A DNA stretch of 64,000 bases, taken from assembly GCA_964030785.1 (NCBI GenBank), contig OZ034967.1, forward strand, positions 45,196,033 through 45,260,032. The letters run 5' to 3'. The notes below the pieces were generated by a model. That model saw nothing but the letters and a program-made list of their open reading frames with translations, did not search any database and was not told the origin of the DNA. The DNA comes from Siderastrea siderea (Eukaryota > Cnidaria > Anthozoa > Scleractinia > Rhizangiidae). Within the stretch, counting starts at the first letter, position 1, and the number at the start of each line of letters is the position of its first letter. Below, one piece after another: positions 47,101-59,210 of this stretch. A program made the position numbers and the translations under genes.

Positions 47101-50100
47101 GTCACGAGAATAATGGAAATGATCGCCTAAGATAGAATGTCTTGATGTTTAAGTGAAGTTAACTAGTACCATAAGAAATGTGTGGAGAACAGTGAGGAGA
47201 ATAGATGTGCCAATAATGGGGCTTAAAGGGTCAGGGCAAGGCAGGTTAAGTCCAGTGGCGCGTACTACCAGCTTTGTAGCAAGAAGAATCTAAGGGAAGG
47301 TACGTTTTTACTTGGGGGGGGGGGGAGGGCTGGGGAATTTTGGTATTTTTTTTCCAAAAAAGTGTTGGCCCTCCCTCGCGTTTCGTACTACTACCCCCCC
47401 CCCCCCTTGGATGAATGCTACTCCATTGCAGGGGTAACTCCCAACATTTTTTCACACTTGTAAACCTATTTACACACTTAAAGGTAAAAACTGCTCCCTA
47501 CAGTCAAAGGGTTACATGCTAATCACTTTAAACTTGGGAAGTTTTACAAATTTTCATTTGGCATTTATTTTATCCTTTTATAAGTTAAGTCATTTTTAAT
47601 GTATATGTAACTGTAAGAGATAAATGGAACTACATGCATTCTTTTAGAGCTCATGTGAATTTTTTTTTGTTCAGAAAAATGGTTCTGCATCATATGTGAA
47701 AAGGGAAGCTCCAGATATATTTTGCATTCAAGAGACCAAATGTCAAAAAGATGATGTTCCTAAGGTACATATAATTTATATAGACATTATTTAACTACAT
47801 TTGTTTTTGTGCATTTACCATTGCATATGCATTCACTGTACAGTTGTACACACATTTCACCACCTTTTGAAACTATCATACATGTACATAAGACTAAATT
47901 GAATCGGAGAACAATATATTAATGTATTCAATGTATTAGACTCTGTTGCTTTTAATCCCAACCAACTGCAATAAGACTGCTCCCATTATTTTACAAGGAA
48001 GTAAAGTTTCCTGGATATCATAGTTACTGGGCAGAGGCACAGACCAAAGGCTACAGTGGTGTTGGGTATGTTTGCTGAGGTGTTTAATTAATAATTAAAT
48101 GTCCCTTTTTTTACATTTTACCACATCTTATCAATTTCACCTTTTCTGATTGGTCAAGAGCCTTGGGAGATGAAAGTCCATAACACAGCTTGTGCCATCG
48201 AGTAGACACAAACCGCTTAAAAAAACTTTTCTGTGGTAAATAAATAAACAAATAAATAAATAAATAAATAAGTTGCAGACACCCTCGGCTACGCCTTGGG
48301 AGTCCATAACATTTTTGATGGCTAGATGACGAGAATCACAGGAATTTAAGAGGCCATACCACGGAAAACTGGAGGAAATTTGTTAATTGTCTGTTAGTGC
48401 CACTAACTTTGTGCACTCAAGTTCAGCTGAAAGGAATACGTTTTTTTTTCCATTCACTATCAAAGCATACAAGTCATGTACATAGACATCAATCAGAAGC
48501 CCTCTGTTAGTTTTAAAAAGGAGTACTTGTGTAAAATGGGATATTTATAAAGATAAAGTTGCCTCTGTTTATATAATTTTTGTTTCTTGCTTTTTTAAAG
48601 TGTAGGCAAAGTTAATTTATGTAATCTGTAAGATGCAGAACTGGTTGGCCAGTGGGCACCCTATATATTGGTTTTCTAAAAATTAGTTTTGAACAGTGGG
48701 TACTGTCAGTACTTCTATGGGTCTATGCAGTTTGTCAAATGTGGTCTGTATATTTTTGTTTTGTTTTTCTAGACTTTGCAGCAAGTCAAAGCCACTTAAT
48801 GTATCCTATGGCATAGGTCAGTAAAACCATATACATTACATACATAGGTGTAGGCTAAATACTGTGCGTACATCTATATTTTTGCAAAGCCTAACAAAAA
48901 CTATGGGGATTCTAGTAGCATTGAAAAAGGAAAATATTACAGTCATGGTGTTAGCAGGTTAGAAAGAAAATAAACCTAAAACTATGTACAACATTTAAAA
49001 AAAAAATAAGGATTTGTCAAGTAAGCTGATGAGGTAAATTGCCCCCCCCCCCCCCCCCCAAAAAAAAAAATTCACACATCATAAGCTGGCGTTTTAAGCA
49101 TTGGCAGGTTGTCAGAGTGAATAGATTTGCCCTGACAATGAGTTAGTGCTTGAAATGCTATCTTATGAATTTTAGTGGTAGCCAATTTTCCTTATCAACT
49201 CATCTTTTGGTAGCATTACCATTTTAAGATGATTTTTGGGCGATGGACCTAAAGATAATCAATATCAATCAATTGACTTTACTAATTTCTCCCAGTCCTC
49301 TACTGTGTAGGTACTCATTTTTGAAATTAAGTGACCAATAGGGTTATATTCATGCATTAAGAAATTGTACACATGTAATGTTTAACCTTTCCAGGCATTG
49401 CTGAGCATGACAATGAAGGTCGCGTGATAACAGCTGAATTTGAAGGCTTTTACCTTGTAACAGCATGTGAGTTGTTATAATTTCTATTAATCAATTTGTG
49501 AAATCACCAATGAGTTATTCTGGACTTTGAGACTGGGCTACTAGCATGGGAGGGACCACAATATTTCAATTCCTGATCACAGGCTTAGATTGTCATGTAT
49601 CACACACCAATCTCCCATGTGACGAAGGGAGAAAAGGGGGTGGTAATGGTTACCGAGATTTATACAGTTCAATTTCCATACAGTGTGCAGTGTAAATGAT
49701 CAAATGTGTTTCACAGTAGGTAAGAGGAGAAATTGGATGCCAGGGAGGGAGAAAGTTGAAACCAGGAATCTCTTAAAATAAAATACCATGTTCTTTAAAA
49801 GTTTTATTGCCACAGGAACTCCGTTCCACTGCGGTATGACTAGAGGGAAAAATGAATTTTTGTGGACATTAACTGAGGCTGGCAGATGAATGAATTTGAA
49901 GACATGCCGTGGGCTTGCCTTACGCTGGGGGAACCCGGTCAGCATAATTTCTGATGGAAAAGATGTGTTCACAAATGAAGAACTGATCTTGTAAAACATG
50001 GTCAGATCATCAATCGTTCACTTGCATTGGGTGGCCAAGCTGTGAAAACTTGTGTTCACTTGTGTGCAAATTTGAGCTTGATCAAAGTGAACGCAAGGCA

Positions 50101-52380
50101 TCACAAAGCGGAGTCGTACGTTTTCAAACTACAGTAACTTGGTACTCCGTTTGGCCAGGGCTTGAGGCACAATACATGATGGTAATGTCCTGTTTGACGA
50201 AGAAAGCTAACTGTCCCCTTCAACTGAGTATTTGTCAGTCACGAGCGACTTGACAGCTGAATCAGTAGTTTTTGTTTTACTTGTTTGTTGACCAAACATA
50301 TGCACTTTTCACTTGCAGATGTTCCAAATTCAGGTCGCGGTCTTCCCAGGTAACCGGTATAATCAGTTACAAGTAGATGGAGGAATTTTTACACTTGTAT
50401 CTCATATTTTCAATGTCTGTTTGGTACTAGCTGTCGTCTGTTTTCTTAGTCTTAAGTTCTGTGTTGTTATTGTTCATTTTAATATTCAATTTTTTGTACT
50501 TGTAGGCTTGGCTATCGACAGGGCTGGGACAAAGACTTTAGGGATTACCTCAAGGAACTCGACAAAAAGAAACCTGTGGTTCTGTGTGGAGACCTTAATG
50601 TAGCTCACAAAGAAATAGGTAGGATTAATTAATATACGGTTTGAAAACAAAAATTTTTGTCAGTATTATATTGAACGCCCCTGGATATGAACAAGAACAG
50701 TCTCTGGTTGGTTTTCTACTCAGGATCGGTGGTTGTTTTCGATTATTCTGTGAAACTGAGTCGCACTTGAGCTAGTTGTTAACATGTTGCACAGCGCTAA
50801 GTTGGCTGTGAGTTCAATTACGACGAAATTGACTGGAACAATAATTGTTTTTATTGTATAGACAAGCAGATAACGGAAGGGAGAATTTGTAACAAAAAGT
50901 AGCAACCAGTGCCAAGGCCAAGTTTTGCTTTCACTTTGCAAGCAAAATGGTTCTGGCTTTTCATTGTATAACTCTGGTCAAATTTATCTCATGGATCTCG
51001 TTTAGGCACCCGCTTCAGTTAGAGTTTTGCCCGTTCCCTCAGTTGTTTCTCGAAAGCATCTTCTGTCGATAAAATTGTTGACGACACAAACCTTGCAAGG
51101 AACTTTGTCCCGTTAGGGCCAGTTTTGGCCAGCACGACCATTAATGGGTCAACCCTTTGAGCTCTAAGATCAACTTGGATCTTCTCCTAAATGACTTCTA
51201 TGTATTTCTTATGGTACAAGTTGGGAGAATTTTTTGGACAATAATAACAGGTTATCTTTGGTTATCATTTCGTTTATTCTCATGACCTATATGTTTGTTC
51301 ATCGAGTGGCAATGTAATGCGAAATCATTGAATGCTCACTATCAGGGCTTTACTCAAATATAACGTCCTGACCCCAGGTATTCAAACGTTGGATAGGCTA
51401 TCCACCGGCCGGATAAATCATTATCCAGTGGATAAGTATTAGGGAAACCAATTGCGTTATCCACTGAATAGAGATTTATCCGGTGGATAGCGCTATCCAA
51501 CTTTTGGACAACTGGGGCCTGTTCATTATCTTTTTTTTTTTTCAGACTTAGCAAACCCTAAAACAAACACAAAAAACGCAGGTTTTACAAAGGAAGAGCG
51601 CCAAGGCTTCAGTGAACTACTCGAGGAAGGCTTCGTTGATTCATTCCGTCACTTTTATCCCAACAAACCGAAGCAGTACTCATTTTGGACTTACATGGGA
51701 AACGCTCGCGCTAAAAACGTTGGCTGGTGAGTTTACAAGTGTTGCATTTCAATTGTATAAAAATTGTTATGATTATTTGGTAAACGCATTTTTTTTAAAT
51801 AGTGAAAACGTCGGCTACCCAGTGAATTGCATGCCAACGGGAGCTATTGAAATTGACGATATCTAACTCCTCAGTTGCTTCCAGATATGTCCACCTCATT
51901 TCCACTGATGGTGTACCTAACTCATATTCACTTCTGTATGTATAGCTACCGAGTGAGTCCCTCTCTGCCTTCTCAAGATTTTCAGGCTACGTGATAACTT
52001 GAACTGCGCAGGTCGTCATCATTTCTTATCTCAATTTGCCGCTTTACTCACTGTAGTAATTTAACACCCAATACACACAACTAGGACAGTTTTTTTTTCT
52101 TCCATCACGGTTTGACTTATTTACATCCTCATTATTCAACATTTCTTTTCTTATGTTCTTAATTGAAAAAAAAAAAACACTTCATGGAGCCTTCGTTTTG
52201 TGTGTTTGGAAATTTTCAAAACCCAGCTTCCATCCCAGGCTTAAGTTTTTTTTTTATTTCAGGCGCCTTGATTACTTTGTGGTGTCCGAGAGATTGGTAC
52301 CTAAAGTGTCCGATAGCCTGATACGTCATCGTGTTAAAGGGAGTGACCACTGTCCAGTTGTGTTACTGCTGGCTCTTTAG
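44144..52380 (+). CDS. APEX1: APEX1, AP endonuclease 1, complete, 11 exons, 320 residues
   Basis: Exons: 44144-44173, 46401-46561, 46751-46805, 47675-47764, 47998-48065, 48773-48816, 49395-49466, 50319-50349, 50506-50618, 51546-51726, 52263-52380; phases match at every junction (963 nt with stop). The enzyme cuts the backbone at abasic sites in base-excision repair in the nucleus. An N-terminal basic/acidic tail (nuclear targeting candidates KKTKETK and [12 protein letters not shown]) is followed by the exonuclease III-type fold. Visible active-site residues are N74 (SWNVNG), E102 (IQETKC), Y174 (AYVPN), D213 and N215 (CGDLNVAH), D285 (RLDYF), and D310/H311 (GSDHC). Length is close to human (318). 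The cysteine used for redox signalling in human APE1 is alanine here (A71 in LKIASWN). Introns hold SINEs and foldbacks. Confidence 0.97.
45003..45035. repeat. (GGTA)n microsatellite at the SINE tail
   Basis: Seven or so GGTA units directly at the 3' (left) end of the antisense SINE at 45040-45293. Confidence 0.9.
45040..45293 (-). mobile_element. SINE family A, copy 2 (APEX1 intron 1)
   Basis: Minus-strand head GGGGTGGTGGTGTAGTGG, GTTAGCCCATTGGACTTCAG and GGTGGTTCGACGCCC, then the shared body, ending in a (TACC)n tail. Confidence 0.75.
45699..45860. repeat. Foldback-like repeat in APEX1 intron 1
   Basis: GTATAAGCTGCACC... at the left and GGTGCGGCTCATCTATGG / GCGGCTTATACACAC at the right; AGCTCATCTAT is repeated internally. 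Confidence 0.5.
46853..46990 (+). mobile_element. SINE family A, copy 3 (APEX1 intron 3)
   Basis: GGGGGCGCAGTGGTGTAGTGG, GTTAGCGCGTTGGACTTCAG, GGTTTGACGCCCAGTCCCTG, then GTGTGGGCCTCCTTGGC at the 3' part; shorter than the other copies. Confidence 0.75.
47384..47475 (-). mobile_element. SINE family A fragment
   Basis: C-run, then TTGGATGAATGCTACTCCAT and GCAGGGGTAACTCCCAACA, the antisense of the family body. Confidence 0.45.
48240..48275. repeat. (AAATA)n / (AATA)n microsatellite
   Basis: ATAAATAAACAAATAAATAAATA-type run in APEX1 intron 5. Confidence 0.9.
51372..51517. repeat. Foldback MITE in APEX1 intron 9
   Basis: CCCCAGGTATTCAAACGTTG and GGATAGGCTATCCACCGG at the left pair with CCGGTGGATAGCGCTATCCAAC and TTGGACAACTGGGG at the right. 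Confidence 0.8.
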
Positions 52381-52898
52381 ACAGTCACGGTTAGCGAAAC
52401 AAACATTTTAACGAGCCATGTTCCCAGTTTAAGTGGTTCACAAACGGATTTAAATCAATGGTGACGGAGATTGACCAACTGGTCTTCAATGTGGGAGAGT
52501 TCTAAGGCCGATTTAGGATTCAACTGTAAACCTTAACAATTTGTAATAAGTAGGGACCTTATCCAATGTAAAGGCATCCGTTTACAGAGTTTTGCTGTGC
52601 TTAGTTTGTTTAAGCCCTTCAGTTAAGCAGAATTCAGATGACGCCAAACGGCCCTGCTCCTTTCGTGTTTTGCTGAGTCAAAATGTAAAACTATTTTTTA
52701 AAACATATAGAAAAGAATTCAGATTTACTTTCAACTTATAAATGATGCATCAAGTGTTAAGGGAAAATATTTTAATTTTTAACTTAACAGGAGGTAAATA
52801 ATCATAGGCAATGTATTCTCTTGTTTTCTCTTTTAGCTAGCTTCGAGCATGAAGAAGACCTGTAAGGTTGTCAAGATATTGACAGTTTAAACCATATT

Positions 52899-52904
52899 AA
52901 TAAA
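52899..52904 (+). terminator. Candidate polyadenylation signal of APEX1
   Basis: AATAAA followed by a GT-rich stretch (GTTTGTATTTGTTG), 519 bp after the stop. Confidence 0.6.
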
Positions 52905-53328
52905 GTTTGTATTTGTTGTTAATTGAGAAGGCGCGAAGGTCTAAACCTGCCAAGATATAAAAATCTGTTTGACAATTCAACAAAAAGCTATTGAGCAGTA
53001 ATTTCAGTTGATATTGTCTGTTGTAAAGAACTTAACAAAACGGAATTTTTAATTGGTTCAACGAGGCTTTAAAAGCTTGTCTGTCTGTCGAATTTGACAT
53101 CAGATCCTTTGTTGGCCCCTGGTTGGTTTTCTCCTGTTTTGATCTTAGACAGCCGCTTGGGAAAAATAATTCAAATATGATTTAAAGATGACTCGCTATC
53201 GGTGATAAGGATGAAGCAACGAGGCATTGCAACAAATTGAGTAAAACTGTATCCCATTTAATTCCCGATATTTACAGAAAATACTATCTTTTGTGGTGGT
53301 TGATAATGAGACCGAGCGGTTCAACATA

Positions 53329-54164
53329 CCATATTTTCTCGATTAAACGCCGGGGGCGTTTAAAACTCGGCCTCGTAGACCCGGCGTTTATACGAACCCG
53401 GCGTTTATTCGGGGCCCGGCGTTTATTAATTAAATGCTTTTTGTAGCGATCCATTTTTTATCATCAGTACTGGAGGTTTAGTGAATAAAAAACCAAATTT
53501 CAACAAAATCGTTAAAAAATGTGAAACAATGTCACCAACTTAACTTTATCTCATCTCAGTGAGGCTGGTTAAGTCATTTATCAGAAAACATCACTGACAG
53601 GAACAATGATGGAACTCTTATCTTCGTTACATTTCTCAGTGAAATACTAAGGAAGTGTATCGGCAACTGCTCGAAAGCAAAAGTACTGTGCAAGCTATTT
53701 AGAACAAGTAAAATGGCGAGGTTCCTTCTCCATCAGTTCTGAGAAAGGTAAAATTATGGAATGATTCAACAAACTGCTGGAGAAACGCTGGAGAGACCCT
53801 CGAGGTGATCCTCACTTGATGATCAAACCTGCAGAATATATACCATGACTGAAAAGAGATAGACACGACACTTGATGCGTCGCTTGTTTTATCTGTTTTA
53901 GTTAGAAGTACAATTGTAAAAGCTAGTTTGGTTTGAACATCAGTGTATAAATTCATATAAAATGGTAAAAAGATAACTAATACGCAGTTTTGACAAAAAA
54001 TCCTGATTCAATATACCCATCTCGAATAAACGCCGGGACCTCAAATAAACGCCGGTCCCCGAATAAACGTCGGGGGCGTTTATTTTAAACTGGGCCCTGT
54101 AGACCCGGCGTTTATTTGAACCCGGCGTTTATTCGGGGTCCGGCGTTTAATCGAGAAAATACGG
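53329..54164 (+). mobile_element. TA-flanked terminal-inverted-repeat element (copy 2)
   Basis: Ends CCATATTTTCTCGATTAAAC and GTTTAATCGAGAAAATACGG, bordered by TA on both sides (53327-53328, 54165-54166). Subterminal arrays of GGCGTTTATT/AATAAACGCC occur at both ends. The interior (CAGTACTGGAGGTTTAGTGA...) matches copy 1 at 4147-4664 in opposite orientation. No transposase frame. Confidence 0.8.
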
Positions 54165-54612
54165 TAACACCGTGTACTGAAACAAAAGGGTTAAAATAAA
54201 TTGGCAACTTGTGGGAAATTATATTAAATTGCACTGTTTTAAATCGGTCCGATAAACAGACCAAAAGTTTAAAGATACTGAGTGAATTTTTTTTAACTTT
54301 GATTCATGTTAAAAGGATTGCGAATATTTTAGCTGTAGGCACAAATTTCGGTTATTCCACGAATTAATTTCGGGCTGATATAGTATTTATGGCTGTATTC
54401 ATCGACGCCAATTGACATCTTGTAAATCGCATTAGGGCAACTTTTTAGTTGTAATTCAGGTTTTATTTTTCACAAGAAAGCCATTTATTCAAATCAAGGA
54501 AAACAAGAGTTTACAAATGTTCGAAAGTTTCACGACCCTGGTTTCCTCTGCAATATTTGTATTTGTCAAACGAAACCCATGATCCTTTTAAAGGTTCGTT
54601 CCGTGTTTAACA

Positions 54613-54995
54613 GGGGGCGCGGTGGTATAGCGGTTGGCGCGTTGGACTTCAGATCTGAAGGTCGGTGGTTCGACGCCCAGTCCCTGTCATCGAAAGACAA
54701 GAAACTTTACCCCACATTGTCTCTCTCCACCCAGGTGTACAAATGGGTGCCGGCGAAGTTGGCGGGCCGGCCTCTATGAGGGTGCCCCCTCACTGTGGCG
54801 GCTTTTCCTTTTTTCGACTTTTCCCTGTCGTCTTTTCACTTCTGTCTTTAGACCTTCGGGCATTGCACTTCGCCCTTAGGACCGCCACAAAGATAAAAAA
54901 CTTCTGGGGGTAACCCTGCGATGGACTAGCATCCCATCCAGAGGGGATGGCGAAGTTAAGCCGACTTGTTGTTGTTGTTGTTGTTGTTGTTGTTG
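54613..54995 (+). mobile_element. SINE family A, longest copy, with (TTG)n tail
   Basis: Head GGGGGCGCGGTGGTATAGCG, GTTGGCGCGTTGGACTTCAG and B box GGTGGTTCGACGCC; body with CACCCAGGTGTACAAATGGG and CCCTGCGATGGACTAGCATC; tail about eight TTG units (54968-54995). The anticodon-like loop is CTTCAGA (54647-54653), i.e. UCA. Confidence 0.8.
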
Positions 54996-56004
54996 ACTAT
55001 TCTCTCACGTGATCTCTTAGTGTAGCAAAGTTACTGCATCGATAATCAGCTACTTTTTTGTTTATTACAAAGAGTTAGTTAGACGTGTGGTAACGTGGAC
55101 GCTTGGGCTAATGGTTTATTTTACGTTCAAACCGAAAATCCGTGACATATACACAGATACACACTCTAAAATGCCACACCTTTTCAAAGGGGCTTTTCAT
55201 GGATATGGTAAATTTAAAATACATATAAGCTTGATTTACAATAGAAAGGAACAAATTGCAGTGTAGCCCGCCTTACAAAAACCCCTTTAATACGACCACC
55301 TCTTTATTCAGCGACTACTTAATTGTGGTCCAAACAAAAGCTCAGTCGTCATCTCTTCTGAAAACCTCGTTAAACCGACCACGACGAACAACCACGTTTT
55401 GGAGTCCGTCCTTAACAAATTGTGTCTCCTTTTTGTTACTCTGCATACGTTCTGCACATCAAATCTAGGTCCGAGAAGCTCGGGTTTCTTTTACGGATGG
55501 TGCCAACTAATACAAAAGTATTTTTGCCGGTTGATTACTATGCGAGACAAGCACATCTTCGTAAGGGCTGTTGGAATGCAAAACGAAAATTGGGTGTAAC
55601 CACGCATTTTTCAAGGGAAGTGAGCTAAAATTTAGAAAGAAAATGCCATACATCGTCATGTATGTTTTAAGTTTTTGGAATTATGGTTGCTAAATTGTCT
55701 CTGAAAAATACGTTGTTACCCAAAACGTTCTTTTTGGATTCGAATCCCCCCCTTGCTAAGATCTGACTTTCTCGCATACTCATAAACTGCGCAAAAATAT
55801 CTGTATTAGGAGGCACCGTCCGTAATACTGCCATTCGAAATATCTGTTTGCTCAAAGGACACATACAAGCCAAAACTAACTAAGAAAAAATCGAGTGACT
55901 ATCTTTTAAACTGTAGCTGGCAGCCAGTTAGAAAGACATGTACATTTGGCCATCTAAATTTAAGGTGCTTTCCTTTATTGTTTTTCTTTGCTCCTCTGTC
56001 GTTT

Positions 56005-57680
56005 GAGGGTAAAAGACGGCATGAGTTTGCGGAATGGCATGTGGCATGAGTTGCGGAATGGCATAATTATGACGGCAGAATGTAATTTATGCAGCGTGAC
56101 AATAAATTACGCCTTGTTTGAAAATTTAGAAGAATTTCAACGAAAGGCTTATTCAAACGTCCTGCCGGAAATATTCGATGTTTGTTTAGAATTGTAAATC
56201 CATTCAGAAAAAAAATATTCCACTTTTGTAGTTGACACATTTTTCGAGCTTGTGCAAAGTATAAAATCGCTATGGTATCGACACCTAGTTGAGCAGTGAG
56301 TTTTGCACGGAAATTCTCATTGAAATCTCCCAGTAGTATTTGATGTTTGTTTGGAATTACAAAGCGATTCAAAAAACCAAATTTGGTTTTGTAGTTAGCA
56401 ATCGAATTTTCCAAGCTAAAGCATATACCATACAATCGCCAGGTTGTTCACGAGTTGTCACGCCACCATAGCCGGACATCAGTCACGGATACCCAGCAAA
56501 ACCACGATAGTTTCGAATCACTTGCACCTCCATACAAAGATAGGATGCTCATTTGTTAAAGCTACTCAACCCACGTCTTGCTTTTTCCAGAGAAGCGCCG
56601 TGAAAGTATAAATATATGATCAATTGAGTGTTCAGTTATACCTTTCATTCTTGCGTTTAGTTCGGGCAGAATGAAAACAAAAACTTGAAGCCTTTACTTT
56701 TCGCCTTCATCGATCGGTCAACGTTAAAGGATAAAGGTAAGACGAACTGCTTACTTTCTTGAGTCCCCGAAGTGGATTCACGTTATCAGAGGATACTTGA
56801 AACATCTTTCAAATCACGAAGTGGACTAAGGTGTTTTTGTTTATTTTGGGTAGGCTTGGATAAATTCTGCCGGCAGAATTTCGAGCAGAATAAGCGATTT
56901 TTAAGGCGAGCATTCTGCCGGCAGAATAAGGCATTTTTGAGCAGAATTTGAGCAGAACAACGGAAAATCAGCGACACTAATGATATGCATAACAGTTGTA
57001 AGAAAAATTGAAAACTTAATACAAAACAAATGGAAAAAAGCTTGTAATTAATGTGATTATTAGCTAAAACGCACTCTCATGATTCACTGTTTCGTCTAAT
57101 ATTAGTGATGTAAAGTAAGATGAATTGCAATTTTACTATGCAAAATGAATATCTAATTAGTATTTGAAGGTTAGGCCTAGGCTGCTTTCCATATTTGCGA
57201 AAATGGGACGGAAGATTTTTCGGCCACCGAGCAGAATTAGAGCAGAATAAGTGATTTTTATCAGCACTGCCGACAGGCAGAATAAGCCATTTTACGAGCA
57301 GAATTTATCCAAGCCTAATTTTGGACCGTACGATCTACGGTTGGATGCTGTGCACTTGCTCTTTTGATACTTGGAGAAGACTCTCTCGACGAATACTTAA
57401 ACCGCCTATGGTATAATATAAAATTCCATTGCCAAAATCTTTTCGTAGAAGCTGTAAAGAACGAAGGAGAGGATAATTTGCATTCCGTAAACGAACAAGC
57501 GCACAACTCGGCGAGTCACAAAAAGCGGCTACTCTTGCAAATTGGCGGGAAAAAAAGGGCGCGCTTTTCAGTTTAATTTATTTTTTGAGACGTTCCACAT
57601 ATATTACATTTTGCATAATTATGCCATTCCGCAACTCATGCCACATGCCATTCCGCAAACTCATGCCGCCTTTTACCCTC
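56005..57680. mobile_element. Terminal-inverted-repeat element, about 1.7 kb
   Basis: GAGGGTAAAAGACGGCATGAG with TTGCGGAATGGCATGTGGCA (56005-56065) pairs over about 65 bp with TGCCACATGCCATTCCGCAA and CTCATGCCGCCTTTTACCCTC (57615-57680). GTCGTTT lies just left (55998-56004) and again four bases past the right end. No transposase recognised. Confidence 0.75.
56850..57317. mobile_element. Small element nested inside 56005-57680
   Basis: GTAGGCTTGGATAAATTCTGC at the left and GCAGAATTTATCCAAGCCTA at the right, with repeated GAGCAGAATAAG units inside. ATTTTGG flanks both ends (56843-56849 and 57318-57324), a readable target duplication. Confidence 0.75.
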
Positions 57681-59104
57681 ACCGGTCGTTTTTGTAAGCT
57701 ATTTAAATTTGACCTTGTCCAGTTAATACGACAATAATTTTTCTGGTGGGTCATTAGCCGTGTTAACCGGGTTCCACTGTAGCTGCATTAAATATACATA
57801 AAAAACGAGTACAAAGCATTTACAGTCAATTAAAAAATATCTTAGATTTCAAAGAAAAAAGTTACATTCAAGGTTTACACTTGAAGACTCAAGGTCTTAA
57901 CAGTTTTTTTAATCTCGTAACTCCGCACTTGAAAAAATGGATTTTGCTATCATATTGTTCAACGATTTTGGTTTCAAATTTGTTTCCTCGTTCGTCATTT
58001 CTATTTGCAAATAATTATCAGTCAAACTTGCAATAGAAGTAATGAGGCAATAATTCCACTAACCAAAAAAGTTCCAAATGGGTTTCAAAAACAAAAATCA
58101 CGTCTGAAAAAATTCCATAGCAGACAGTTTATTAGGCTCGATTACCAGCGGCTGTTTGGGGACATGAGCCCAACCAGAGAGAGCGGCGGAAATCGACCCT
58201 AACTGTCTATCCTTCTAATTCAAACACAAATTATCTTGATCTCTTCGCCAACTCGAAAAGAAGCTCGTTTCTCTTATCCATAATACAAGTGATGTAAACA
58301 AACAACAAAACCAACAACAGCAATTAGGTAAAGTTCAAGCGTCGCGCTACCGTCATGTCCTACACAATGTAATGAAAAGAAACCCGCCTGATCAATTACC
58401 TTTTGCTGCAAATGGGTTGGATAGCACGACGTTTGAACCGCGCTCTAAAGAGCTTGAGACTTCACGAATAATTTCCCAGTGATTTCTCTTTTGACGCCAA
58501 AATTGGGGCTTGTTGTCAGTCAAAAACACGCGTAAGTGTAGGAACTAAGAAAACTTATCCTCACTAACCTGGCTACCATGTTATCACCAAAATTGAAGCT
58601 TCTTTTCTGTTCAATGATGAACATGGCCTTGAAACCCGGGTCTCAAATCACGCACAGTGATTACTTAAAACCACCTGTTATCGTCATACGTTATAATTTT
58701 GTCAAGTGTTGAGATTCACTGACACCGTTACGACGAACATATGGTTTAAGCGGTATATGTTGTTGCGTTATTACAGTGCGGCTACTCCAGCCGGGCCAGT
58801 TGGAAGAAAATTGACCAATCGCGACTCTAATTGAAAACAAAAGATAGCAAAGTTTTTTTGTAAACAACCAATAACGTTGTAGCAGGCAGACAATGCACGT
58901 TCGAAAAAATTTGACACAGTGACCTCTAATCATGACCGCTCGGGAAACTGTCACGTCTACGATTGGTTGCTTTCGATCCTAAATGTGCTAAATTTTGAGC
59001 AGAACATCGAGATCGATGTCGAAGTCGCAATTGATAATAAAATTTTCGTCCATAAATAAACCTTAAAAAATACTTTCCCTACGGCAGTACAGCTAATGCA
59101 TGAG

Positions 59105-59110
59105 TTTATT
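59105..59110 (-). terminator. Candidate polyadenylation signal of the beta-helix gene
   Basis: Minus-strand AATAAA about 100 bp after the stop codon at 59211-59213. Confidence 0.55.
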
Positions 59111-59210
59111 TGTAGAACAAACCTTTTCCGAAATGAAATTCGGTAACGCAACAAGCTTGCTTGAATAGAAGGTACGATGTAACGTGTTCCAGCAGGCAAA
59201 TAAATATCGC

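Larger units (their letters stand above)
55259..57780. mobile_element. Possible outer pogo-like element hosting nested insertions
   Basis: CAGTGTAGCCCGCCTTAC at the left and GTTAACCGGGTTCCACTG at the right are roughly inverted; AATACGACCA/AATACGACAA occur near both ends. The match is modest, so the boundaries are tentative. Confidence 0.3.
52905..59104. other. Repeat-rich intergenic region between APEX1 and the beta-helix gene
   Basis: No gene could be supported. The region is largely transposon-derived: 53329-54164, 54613-54995, and the nested set in 55259-57780. 57800-59100 shows only short open frames and no recognised exon. Confidence 0.55.

Noticed and set aside
55399..55628. Overlapping short frames that might form a gene
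   Set aside because: They overlap each other in different frames inside repetitive DNA and lack splice or domain support.
57364..57576. 70-codon open frame
   Set aside because: It lies inside the 56005-57680 transposon and shows no transposase or other motif.
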